From contig NC_066833.1 of assembly GCF_001640805.2 (NCBI RefSeq), positions 6,099,456 to 6,163,455 of the forward strand: DNA of 64,000 bases, given 5' to 3'. The stretch's first letter is position 1. Every line of letters begins with the position of its first letter. This document shows positions 21,810 through 32,007 of this stretch, piece by piece. Position numbers and translations under genes: made by a program. The DNA is from Lates calcarifer. Its lineage: Eukaryota > Chordata > Actinopteri > Centropomidae. The notes under the pieces are model-generated. The model made no database searches. It worked only from the letters and a program-made list of their open reading frames with translations, and was not told where the DNA came from.

Positions 21810-24800
21810 TAGGTTTTTTTGTTTGTTTTTTTATGTTTTAAGCATGATTTCTCTTTTGATTAAGGTTCGTATGTTGGAGAAGCTCCGCCTCAGTGCCTGG
21901 AAGAAAAACCCTGTCAGTGCAGAGAAGGACAAAGAAACAAAAGACACTCCCAGAATATTTGAAAACAATGTTTCCTCTGTGACCAAAGGAGTGAAATTTG
22001 CTGTAAGCACATTTATACAATTTTTTACTGGTTATATTCACACTCTCTAGAATGTAGTGTCAATACAGGTTTGTCTCTGGTTAGGATGACATTTTTCAGT
22101 TTAATGATATATGATACTTTGATTGAACTGAAATTGAATTAAATATTTTATCTAAAAAATATCTGTGATTATTGCAGTAGGGTCCACAACACTCATTTAT
22201 GATTTTGTTACCTTTACACATAAAGTAACAAAATGTAATAAAGGAATATGTTTTATTTCTTAAGTGCAAATATATCACCTGAGGTGATTTTTTTTTTCCT
22301 CTTTCTCCTGCCCGAGTTTGGCGAGGGCAGAATTCTCTTTGTTAAATCTCTTTATCTCAATCTCCAGCTCAACCAGTCTTCTTTCAATACGTGCGTGGAT
22401 GCTCTTATAATCTCCTCAGATTTTTTTTTTTCATTTTAGCATTACATTGAAATCACAAGTTTTTTCTCTTTATTTTCAGAGTCCTCTTGACTCTAGAGGA
22501 AACAGCAGTGGGCCTCCACAGAGCAGCAGCACTGCAGCAGTTAGTCGAAGGAGCTCCATGGACAGTGGTCAGAGTTCTACAGGTACAGTGAGATTCAATT
22601 TAAAGTGAGATTTCTACCATTGGAAAAAAAAGAGATGTATAGATTTATAAGTTCACAAGGGTGCATTTTTAAAGAATAAAATCAGTATAAGTATTGATGG
22701 AAATATGCTTTATTATGAATGTATTTCAACCAGCACATTTTTTTCAAAACAGATATACTGTACTTTGTCTCAGATTAAAATCATTTGAGTGTCATTCTCT
22801 TTGTTTCACCATTATCAGACTCACATTTGGTTGTTTTGTCCTAAACATTTGACTTTCAAGCAATATTAATTCGATATTTGCATCAATTGTCATTGTCAGT
22901 AGGAATGAAGAGCAGCTTGAGAAGGCCAGCAAGGCCAGGCATCTCTTCCTCATCCTCCGTCCTCCTCTTCCTCATTACCTGGCAGGAGGACAGAGGAGAG
23001 GTCAACACCTGCAAGCAAGAGCCAGGAACAACCGTCAAACCAAGAACAATCAAACAGCTGCTCTCCGGTAAGAGACATCCTTACTGCTGCTGTCTCTTTT
23101 CTGCTATAAAAAATCTATACAAACAAACACCGTGGGTCTTCCTTCGAAATGTCACATACATTTAAGAAGATAAGGTTTTAAAGCTCTGGCTAATTTGTTT
23201 GTTTATATAACAGGGACAGCACAATTGAACATTTTCATATAATGTTAAAAAAAAATGTAATGTATATTGGGCATCTAGGGAATTTACAGCGCATGACCAT
23301 GTTTTACCTCTTATCCTATTCAGAGCTGTGGGCTGTTGGAATCTATCTGGACATTCTGCTGCCTATCACAGGGCCCAGTCACTATGTCCATGATTCAATT
23401 TGTATTTTTTACATCTTTTGTTTGTAGAAAAGAGATTCTCTGCCAAAAGAACCAGAGTGCGGTGAGGCTGAAGAGGCAGAATCAGCTCAGGAGGTGATCA
23501 CACACCCAGATGGGAAGGTGAGAAATTGGAAAGATGTGTCATATTGTACATCACCAGACTGAAATCCCAAGAACTCTGACTGGATGGGAACAACTGGGCA
23601 GGAGAGGATTTCAACACCCTTAGACTCCACTGAGCAAACTGCAAAGCTGGAAATCAGTAGAGCTTAATTTGGATCTTAGAGTAAAAAGCTTTCTTGTCAA
23701 GAAATCCCATGAAAAGACTAAAAGCAAGAATGTGTCTGTCAGTCTCTCAGTACTTTCTGACTTCACTAGCCTGTCTGTTGCTCCCAGTCCCAGGGTTTTC
23801 CTACTATGGCTCACAAATGTATACCTTTGTTAAAAACAAACAAACAAAAAAAAACAGTTAAGCTCTGGCTCTGATCCTTCCAGATAGAGAAGGTTCTGGC
23901 AGGTGGTGATCGTGTTATTGTCTTCCCCAATGGGACCAGAAAGGAGGTTTCAGCAGATGGACTGACAGTCAAGGTCACCTTCTTCAACGGAGACACTAAA
24001 CAGATCATGGCAGACCAGAGAGTGGTGAGATTTTTACCTCACATTACATTAAATTCATGTGGCAGGGGCTTTTGTTCAAAGCAACCTAAAATAACTGTGT
24101 TCAACCTCCTACAGTTACATTTTAATATCCTTGAGACTTCAACACAGGAAAATGAGGCAGTTCACACACAGTTAATGAATATTGCATGCTAACATAAATA
24201 TATGATGCAAGGATTAATGATAATATTGATGTTTATACCTTCTGAGATCAAAGTGATGTGAAAAGAATTTTCTTTGAGAGCTCATAGTTGAAAACATGGG
24301 GAGTCTGCTGTGCAATAAGCTAAACATAAGAAGCACCTCTGCCATGATACCATCTGAACTTGTCTACTGTTAACTCTCTTATCATGGATCTGCTCCTTGT
24401 GCTTAGATCTACTATTACTCTGACGCCCAGACTACACATATCACCTACCCAGATGGCATGGAGGTCCTGCACTTCCCTAACAACCAGACAGGTGAGGGAA
24501 GATGATGTCGATCAAGCAGTAAAATTAACCACCAGACAAAAGCTGCTCAATTTTGGTTGCAAGGAGTCAATATCCACCATTTTTTCCAGATTGTCTGGTG
24601 ATCTCACCAGTGCATTAATTTGGTTGTGTTGTTACGCCGGAAGATTGTATATTAGGAATGTCCATGTCATGGTGACAATTTTGTCTCTCTATTAAGGAAA
24701 CTTGTTAGGACACGATGTAGTGGATAAATTTGACACTCTGAATTCAGACAATCAAATAAAATGGCAGAGGGTAAATGTAGTGCACTACATGGTAAATAGG

Positions 24801-26049
24801 GCTTACTGTGACAGTGGTGGACAGAGAACTCAGATTTTTTTTTTACTGAGATAACAATAGCAATACCACAGTGTAGAAAGACTCTGTTACAAGTAAAAGT
24901 CATGCATTGACAGTTTTACCTCAGTACAAAAGTATTAGCATCGAAATATTTGTAAATTACCCCAAATTTTCATAAATGATTAATTGCTTGGTCATTGCTG
25001 ATTATCTGTTGAATATTTTGTCTATTAATTGTCACAGTTTTAGATTATCATGTATAATATTACGTTATTTTATCTTAATGATGCAGATGGGGCTAATTTT
25101 AATTACTTCATATACAGTGTATTGTTGTGTATCTTAATCTACGATAATGAATAATTTATTTGTTGATTATAAATGTGATAATAATATAATATAATAAAAG
25201 TACAAAAAAAGTATAAAAAGAAATTACTGTAATAAAGTACAAGTACTTAAGAACAGTACTTAAGTAAATGTGCTTAGTTACATACCTCCACTGGATTTTG
25301 ACAGTCTAGTTATCTGGTCGCTTTTACATTAATCCAGTTGGCTGGCAAATGGAATGATCACACTGCACTGTATATTATACATGGTCGTCCTTTTTCTCCG
25401 CCCCAGAAAAGCATTTCCCAGACGGCCGTAAAGAAATCACCTTCCCAGACCAGACAGTCAAGAACCTGTTCCCAAATGGCAGAGAGGAGAGCGTGCTGAC
25501 AGATGGAACCATCATACAGGTCAACCCGTAAGTAAAACTACATTACCTATTATTGCAAATTCTAATTCAACCAAACAACCCAGAGGTGACATACTCAAAG
25601 TTCTTGTTTTTAGTAACCGAGTCAATATGTATTTTAGCTTTAAAAAAAATACTAAAACAATTATTCAACTATCAAAATAGTTGGATCGACTAATTGATGA
25701 TAACGCTCTATAAAGGATTACAGTACTTCTTCCACACAATTCCTATAGAGATGTGCTGCTCTCTGCTTGAGCTCTATTTTCTGATCCAGGCTGATGATAT
25801 AAGTTGGCTTTTTAAAGACTTCAATGCTAAATGTAAATGTGTGCCATCTCTCTCAGGGATGGCACCAAGGAGATCCATTTCAACACAGGCCAGAAGGAGA
25901 TCCACACAGCCGACTACAAGAGGAGGGAGTATCCAGACGGCACAGTGAAGACTGTCTACACTGATGGCAGGCAGGAAACCCACTACCCCACCGGACGGCT
26001 CAGGGTCAAAGACAAAGATGGCAACATCATCCTGGACAACAGGGCGTAG
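15558..26049 (+). CDS. cenpj: CENPJ/CPAP (SAS-4 homologue), centriole elongation factor, 18 coding exons
   Basis: Known role: centrosomal/centriolar protein that binds tubulin dimers and controls centriole length; human loss causes microcephaly. Seen: ATG 15558 ([20 protein letters not shown]) to TAG 26047-26049. The placed exons total 4090 bases, about 1362 residues if one base of uncertainty in exon 14 is resolved; human is about 1340. Order: N-terminal region, coiled coil (residues 132-175), PN2-3-type tubulin-binding segment (about 291-350) with [14 protein letters not shown] and [12 protein letters not shown], disordered acidic middle, long coiled coil (about 875-1065), Ser-rich linker, and C-terminal TCP10/G-box (about 1174-1362) with serial PDG/PNG turns. 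Start choice: first ATG of exon 2 in the family frame. It is divergent from TTF2 and convergent with RNF17. Confidence 0.96.
17424..17458. repeat. TG microsatellite at CENPJ exon 6 acceptor
   Basis: About 17 TG units end roughly ten bases before the exon 6 acceptor at 17468. It forms part of the acceptor-proximal intron, where length variation could affect splicing (inference). Confidence 0.85.
17866..19782 (+). CDS. cenpj: CENPJ exons 7-8: tubulin-binding [10 protein letters not shown] motif and acidic middle
   Basis: Exon 7, 17866-18660 (265 codons), starts [20 protein letters not shown] and carries [16 protein letters not shown], the basic loop that contacts tubulin in CPAP, then a long low-complexity tract and an amphipathic [20 protein letters not shown] helix. 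Exon 8, 18936-19782, reads [20 protein letters not shown] and [13 protein letters not shown], a conserved stretch, then acidic Ser/Asp-rich sequence with [13 protein letters not shown]. Phase 0 to 1. These two exons hold about 40% of the protein. Confidence 0.94.
19921..22582 (+). CDS. cenpj: CENPJ exons 9-13: long coiled coil
   Basis: Exons 19921-20053, 20364-20529, 21106-21237, 21865-22002 and 22480-22582. The heptad-like sequence [59 protein letters not shown] and [16 protein letters not shown] gives about 190 residues of coiled coil, then KGVKFA and a Ser-rich start of the linker. Phases 1-2-0-0-0-1 agree. Dimerisation through this coiled coil is known for the family. Confidence 0.94.
20661..20972. 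mobile_element. Tc1/mariner-type remnant with terminal inverted repeats (CENPJ intron 10)
   Basis: The left end reads cagcactgtgcaaacatttt; the right end is its near-perfect reverse complement (aaaatgtttgcacagtactc, 20951-20970). The TA dinucleotide precedes the left end. The middle (ctcttccttcatcagtacca, then atcaaggaggtgtctgatca) resembles a degenerate piece of Tc1-like transposase DNA. At about 310 bases it is an internally deleted, nonautonomous copy. Confidence 0.65.
21729..21811. repeat. TG/TA/CA compound microsatellite in CENPJ intron 11
   Basis: A run of TG units, then TA units, then CA units about 55 bases upstream of exon 12. The TA core with flanking TG and CA is self-complementary and could form a hairpin. 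Confidence 0.85.
22900..23067 (+). CDS. cenpj: CENPJ exon 14: Ser-rich linker of uncertain frame
   Basis: Acceptor ttgtcag at 22893-22899, donor gtaaga at 23068. Entered in phase 1 it reads [20 protein letters not shown]. Beyond the TCC/CTC tract (about 22944-22990) a +1 shift gives [20 protein letters not shown], which leaves in phase 0 as exon 15 (from 23428) requires. Alternatively no shift exists and exon 15 uses a weaker acceptor at 23434. Both readings are open. The linker is poorly conserved, so I cannot choose between them from sequence alone. Confidence 0.6.
23428..26049 (+). CDS. cenpj: CENPJ exons 15-19: TCP10/G-box domain and stop
   Basis: Exons 23428-23517, 23884-24024, 24407-24491, 25407-25527 and 25857-26049. 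They encode a single antiparallel beta sheet built from short repeats with G turns: [74 protein letters not shown] and [10 protein letters not shown]. This domain binds STIL and other centriolar partners in the family. Phases 0-0-1-2 close to a TAG stop after NRA. Confidence 0.95.
24812..25293. mobile_element. hAT-like miniature element in CENPJ intron 17
   Basis: The left end is cagtggtgga; the right end ttacatacctccactg is its approximate inverse. Internal words such as 'ttacaagtaaaagtcatgca', 'aaagtattagcat' and 'aagtacttaagtaaatg' match a very common fish miniature element with CAGTGGTGGA ends. No clear 8-base target duplication is visible, so hAT membership is from family resemblance. 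Confidence 0.6.
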
Positions 26050-26965
26050 AAACTCTGCGTTGAAAGCAAACTCTAGTCCCAAGGCTCATTTTGGTGCAGC
26101 TATAACTTCCAAAGGCAAACTGCAGCAAGTCTCCAACAAATCAGACTTATCACTGGTCGTCCTCATTCACCTCTCCTCAGGGAGGTCAGAGGTCAGCTGT
26201 TTGGGGAGGCTTTTCTCTGTTTCAGCTTACTGCATAAAAGAAAAGCTGCCAGCTGGAGTAACATCCAGACATGAGAGTGGTATCAATCTTCTCATTGAAC
26301 TTTTGGCAAGAAAGCAAGTAAGTGTATTTCCAGAAATATCCCCCAAAATTTCCTTTAATACTTTAACATGCTGCCAAAAGAGGCAAAGCTACAGGTGAAT
26401 AGTCCACAGAAAATGAATTTGAGGAAGTCATAAGAGAAATATTTGAAATTATTTTTAAAATGTCATTTTAAAGTGAGAAAAGTGAGCCTTCCTCTTGTTT
26501 TATGGCAACACACACAGGTTTGATGCTCATATACACCACTGTCCTATTTCCAAAAGTCAATACTCCAGAGAAGCAGCAAGTGTTTTTATTTTCTCAAAAA
26601 TGGCACGTTCATCTCTCAATGGCAATCTCAGCTGACCTACTGTCACTGTCTGCATGTAGCATCCAGTGTGTGTTGATTGTATCAGGATATTTTTGGCTCA
26701 CAACTCCACTGACATTCTTGTAAATCTGAATATTTTAACAGCAACTCAGGCTGAGAAATGCTTTCATCAACTCATTGTTTACATTTAGTAGGATTCAGAA
26801 TAATTAAGTGCTGTATGGAAACAAAATGTTGCCTGTGTAGCAGATTGAAACAGAACAGTTTTAGTGTGCTGTGTGAAGTGTTTGTTTGCAATTATTTTAA
26901 TTTGTAAAAATGTTAAATATGTATTTAATTTCTTAGCTGACTATATATTTTTTTGTAAAATAAAT
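26050..26965 (+). other. CENPJ 3' untranslated region
   Basis: About 900 bases without coding signal follow the CENPJ stop. A plus-strand AATAAA at 26959-26964, in an AT-rich setting, is the best candidate polyadenylation signal. No other element is recognised. Confidence 0.55.
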
Positions 26966-27399
26966 TTTACCCTCTTTGCTTTGTTAATTGTTAAGATGTT
27001 AACTCTGTATCAGGATTCTTCTGATCTAGATAGGAGCTTCAAGTATTTATTTACAAAGAAAACACTGCAGAGTTAGACAGCACTGGAGACTTTAATGATC
27101 TGCACCATACAGACACAAGTCTTGTCAAATGACCCAAAAACAAAGTGCCAAGTCAGCAAAACTTAAACTTAACAAAGTTAAAATAAACCACTGCTCTATA
27201 ACTGCTCAACGCTGTGAAAGTTAAGTCTAATGCTTAAGTTCTGCAACACATTAAAACTAGGAACAGCAGTCAAACAACACAACAGAATGAAATCAAGATG
27301 ATCGCAACAGGACATCAGTGAGTAAACCTGGGGAAAGATGAGATGAGGAATTTAGCAGTGTTTTAATCAATTAATCTTTACTTTTTGCTAACTTTTTCA

Positions 27400-28080
27400 T
27401 TAAAGGAACTATATGTAAGCTTTTGCTATTGCTACATAGTCAATGTTAGCATTAACAGCTGTTTACATTCCAGTTTAAAAGAAATGCTGCAAGTTCAGCA
27501 ATAAACTTCATTACTTCTCTCATCAAGAGCTGTCTCTAGTGGTGGAAAGCAATGCAATGTTCACTTTCCTTCTACCGAAGTTAGCATGCCAACCAACTAC
27601 CCCCAGCTGGTCCTGTCTCACTTAACGATAGTGAGTCACTGTAAATGGTAAATGGACTGTACTTATATAGCGCTTTTCTAGTCTTTTCAACCACTCAAAG
27701 CTACACATACAGATCACATTCACCCCATTCACACACATTCATACAGCACCTCTATACAATAGTGCTTTCTAGCACAGACACAAACATGACAAACATCGGA
27801 GGCAACTTGGGGTTCAGTATCTTGCCCAAGCGGACTGGAGGAGCCAGGAATCGAATCGAATCGAACCACCAACCTTCCGATTGGTGGGCGACTGCTCTAC
27901 CTCCTGAGCCATAGCCGCCCTGCACTGTAGTATCCAGTCTGCCATGAGTCAAATGTGAGACAGGATAAAGATGTAGCACCGCCCGTGGCAAATGCAGTGA
28001 TGGCTCAAGGTCTTGGTAAATAAACAGCTGCTAATGCTAAAGTTGGCTATGTAGCAAAAACCTACATACAGTACAGTAAT
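27400..28080. mobile_element. Long-inverted-repeat miniature element interrupted by a SINE
   Basis: The left arm (about 27408-27475, starting after TTAA) and the right arm (about 28012-28075) are inverted copies of roughly 60 bases sharing words such as 'gctacatag', 'tagcatta' and 'cagctgttta'. Between them lies a tRNA-derived SINE (27642-27920), so the SINE inserted into the older element. It lies in the CENPJ-RNF17 intergenic space. The right terminus is diverged and its exact end is approximate. Confidence 0.65.
27642..27920 (-). mobile_element. tRNA-derived SINE
   Basis: Read on the minus strand, the head (27920 downward) reads GGCGGCTATGGCTCAGGAGG with TGGCTCAGGAGG as box A, then GGTTCGATTC as box B about 40 bases on, the internal RNA polymerase III promoter of a tRNA. 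The tail ends in repeats of AATGG type (taaatggtaaatgg on the plus strand). A GAATC unit repeated three times lies next to box B. It is not a functional tRNA gene because the acceptor and anticodon arms do not fold as such. Confidence 0.75.
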
Positions 28081-28580
28081 TGGTTTGTGCTTATAATTTC
28101 AGAATATAGTGATATATGCCCATCATAATTTCCCAGAACTCAAGGTAATGTTTTCAAATGCCAATTTTGTCCCCATATTTTACACTATACAGAGATTGAT
28201 AAATAACCTCAATCTTTAATTAATTATTAAATGTTTTTCTGATTCATTTCTGTCAATTGACTAATCAATGAATTGACAATTCAGCACTACTTAGTCTGAT
28301 AAATATGTGGTCAGGCTAATGTGATGAATTCACCTATACTGTATATAGTCTGGATGCCCTCCAGTCACAATGCATGCAATGTATGAAAAGTGTATGACAC
28401 TAATGTGATCTTTACCTTTATACCCCTACCATTATAGTCAGAATCATGTTGCAATAACAGAAGTTCACAAACACCTAAACTTGAAGAGTGCTGCCACAAT
28501 TAAATGTGTTTTTCCGATCTGAAATAAAGCTGAAAACTTACATGAACCTGTGGGTTGTGGAAGTTTGGCTCAGCTCTGCT

Positions 28581-31500
28581 TCACTCAAGCTCAGCCAGTC
28601 CACTCCTCACCAGAGGCAGATGCACCAACTCTCCATCCTCGTTGTACAGCAGCACTGTGAGCTCTGGTTCTCGAGCCTAAACAGACAAAGAGGACTGAAG
28701 AAGTCATGCATTATGCAATGAAAAACATCTTTGGTACCAAAAATTAAGACAGTAAATTTGATGTTTACAATTGATTGAAGAATTCAGGCACTTTGACCAC
28801 TATTAATGTACAAGTTCTTGCATCCAACACCTGACTTATGGTATTGTGCTGTAGCTCTAGAAATGTAAACATTTTGCAAGTTTGACATCTTGATTAATGA
28901 TTGACATTCATCGTTCTGACACACACGATTAACAGCTGGAACATACTCACTTAACACCTGATCTTTCACAAACTGCTTGATCCAAAATAACAAGGTCTTG
29001 ATTCACAACTACGACATTAAGGAGTTCAAAATACTGATCTGATCTGCATAAAAACTTAACACAGTTTACCAGGTCCGTAGAGTGAAGAGAGCGCATTAAC
29101 TATAGCCATTATTAAATGTAAAATAAATTACCTACAGCTGATATAATGATAATAATATGCAATGTTTTTAACATTGGTACCTCCTAATAAAAAATAACAT
29201 GGCTATCGGAACCCAACCATCTTTATTAATATTCTTCTTAAAGGTCCAGTGTATAACATTTACAGGCATCTACTGACAGATATGTAATATACAAAAATAT
29301 GTTTTTATTAATGTGTAATCTAAAATCTAAAACTAGTCATTTTTGTGTTTTCTACAGTAGCCCAGAGCAGACAACAAACTGTTATGTTTTTATGTTGATG
29401 CTACAGCCTGTCACAGCCTGTTACATATCAGCTATTACCTATAGTTTTTACAGACTGACATCTAAATACAGTGTCTAAATAAACAGTTGGGTGGCTTTGT
29501 GTGGTTGTATAATAATTAATATTAATCAAGAGTCATTAGAGGACTAGGGCTAGCTTCCCTGCCATCAGCAGCAGAGCCACTGCCGTCAATGTGCATGCAT
29601 TTAAAAAAACGCTGATATTTAGTCTAAGACATTTGGTCTGAACATGTGTCCATCTATGATTTTAAAAACACTAAATGACGCTTGTGAGAGCTTTTCTTGT
29701 GCTTAATAAGATGTCAGTCTGTCTCCCCTTCTCCTCTGCTCCATGTGTGTGTGAAGGAGCTACACATGCAAAACAGGAGGAGAGGAGATAAACACAGCCA
29801 TAGATGACAAAAAACACAACAGACACACTGAGCTAAAATGAAATGAGTGCATGTAAATCAGGTAAATAACATAAAGAAAATAATTAGTTTTCTTGACAGA
29901 GTAGTTGATGCGGTAGTAGCTATTTTATCACCTGACGGCCACTGCAGACTCAGGGGACAGGTATTCAGTGGACTGCAATCTACATTCTCACCACCAGATG
30001 CCAGTAAATCCTACACACTGATCCTTTAAGATTAAGATCTCTTTTTTATGAGAGACCAACACAAGAAAACAAAACAAATGCCAGCCATCCACAAATAAGC
30101 AACAAAGACAGTTGAGAAAAATTCATAAAAACATCATTGAAATGATTAAACTCAACAATCAAGCGGAATCTATCCTAAGCACAGAGTTTTAGCTAACATA
30201 ATGACGGCAATGACTGTGTTTCTCACCACAACAGAGGCTGTAATGCTGCTGTGTAACAGCTCAATCATGTCCATTGCAGCCTTCACGCTCCACACGGGGC
30301 TGTAGGGCAGCATGTCTATCTGCCTGTTGACACTTGGAGCCTTGAAGCCGGCAACTTTGACCTTGAGCACCCGCAATGGAAATCTCAGCAGCTCAGCTGG
30401 CATCTGACGCAGCCTGACAGAATATCAGAACACATCAAACAATTTTCATGAAAGCGCCAATACATAATTACTAAGATAATCTACAGTCCTCTGAAAAAGA
30501 AAGTGCCCTCTTTGAATCGTATGGTTTTACGTATCAGGACATCATTTAATGATCTGGAGCATTCAGGTGTGTTAACAAAATGCCAAGGAGAAACATCATC
30601 ATCAGCAATGGTCTTAGAGAAGCAATTGTTACTGCCCATCAATCTGAGAAGGGTTATAAGGCCAAGCAATTTGAAGTCCATGGCTCTGCTCCAGTCAGTT
30701 GTTTGAATAAAGCTGCTCCTGCAGTGTGTGAAACACATACTTGCTGATTGGCAGAGTGTCGTCAGAGCCAAAATCGACATGTTGGACCAAGATCATGATG
30801 GGCTCCATGCTGGTAAACTTCATCAGTTTGGCCCGGTAGTACTGTCCATCACTGTACTCTGCCAGACATGGACCACCTGCAAACCACAAGCAGAAAGTCA
30901 GGTCTAACTTACAGAACTCTACACAAACATTTGCAATGCAGATGTTGGCGTCTAGCCAAAGTAATGCCGTTATACAGGTTTCAAATTTCTTCATATATGT
31001 GTGGACAAAACCTTCTCCTTCCACAGGATTTCTCTTCACAACAGATGTTTAAATATATGACTATGGGGAGTCAGTGTTGTAGAAAATCCTCATCATGCTG
31101 GTATTTCTTAACAGCTTGTTGTAATTTCTTTTGTTATTTGTCAGCTTCATATGTACATTAGTACATGACATAGTGTTGCAATAACTGCAGAGAAAGGAGG
31201 TTAATTTTTGAAGGAATATTAAATGAAAGCTAGAGTACTGACCCCCACCCAAATTTCTTTAATATTAAGTAATATATCCAGCTGGTATTAGAACATTGAA
31301 ATCAAATATGTATATAAATAAATTAAGAATTTGTCACTTGTTAATTTTTTAACATAAATGTAAAGATCAGTGATGCTAATATGTTGACAACAATGCCTGG
31401 AAACACAGATGTGAAATGTAACCATGAGGGAAGTTGGTGAGTCCTGGCATATCGCTTATTTCTGCATTGATTCTGGTCAGAGCGCTTTCCAGAGTCTCTC

Positions 31501-32007
31501 CATCCACCTCCACATCTGCTGATACCTCCAAAGGCCACAGAAACAGCTGCAAGACAGACAGACAGATTAATCTTTTATTGATTTATCATCAGTTTAAACA
31601 TTAGCTTGATTAATTAAAATTTAATTAATGGATGAAAAATGAAAATACTTGCTTGCTGCCATTGCAGAGCAGTGTGCAATTTGCTCTCAGATGAAACCAG
31701 TGATCTGATTTTGTGTATTTGGACGTTATCATTTAGGCTTGGGTACTTTTTACTGTACAGATCTATACTAAACTGCCTTTGTTTTCTTTTGAAAGATCAA
31801 GTTAATCTTAAATCATTTAAACAGCATCATCAGCACTTCCTACCTCTGCATGTATATCACAATTTTTTAGTTAGTATCTCTGTGGAGAGTAATTACCTCA
31901 TTGGGGGTCCACAGGTGCTTGACCTTGACTTGAAACTGCTCTCCTTCCTGTGGCAGGTTTGGGTAGATAAAGGGCCCTAGCACTGGCTCCTCTGGGTCCC
32001 TCAGACC
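28581..32007 (-). CDS. rnf17: RNF17 exons 34-38: Tudor unit 5 and stop
   Basis: Exons 31897-32007 (QFQVKVKHLWTPNEV), 31423-31546 (INAEISDMPGLTNFP), 30741-30876 (PCLAEYSDGQYYRAKLMKF, ILVQHVDFGSDDTLPI), 30227-30413 (LRFPLRVLKVKVAGFKAP) and 28581-28676 (LTVLLYNEDGELVHLPLVRS, ending LAELE stop). The aromatic-cage core YYRAK and HVDFGS is present. Intron 37 (28677-30226) is the longest in this part and holds a TTAA-type miniature element. Confidence 0.94.

Noticed and set aside
27860..27920. tRNA-like segment on the minus strand
   Set aside because: It has box A and box B but no cloverleaf or acceptor stem; it is the head of a SINE.
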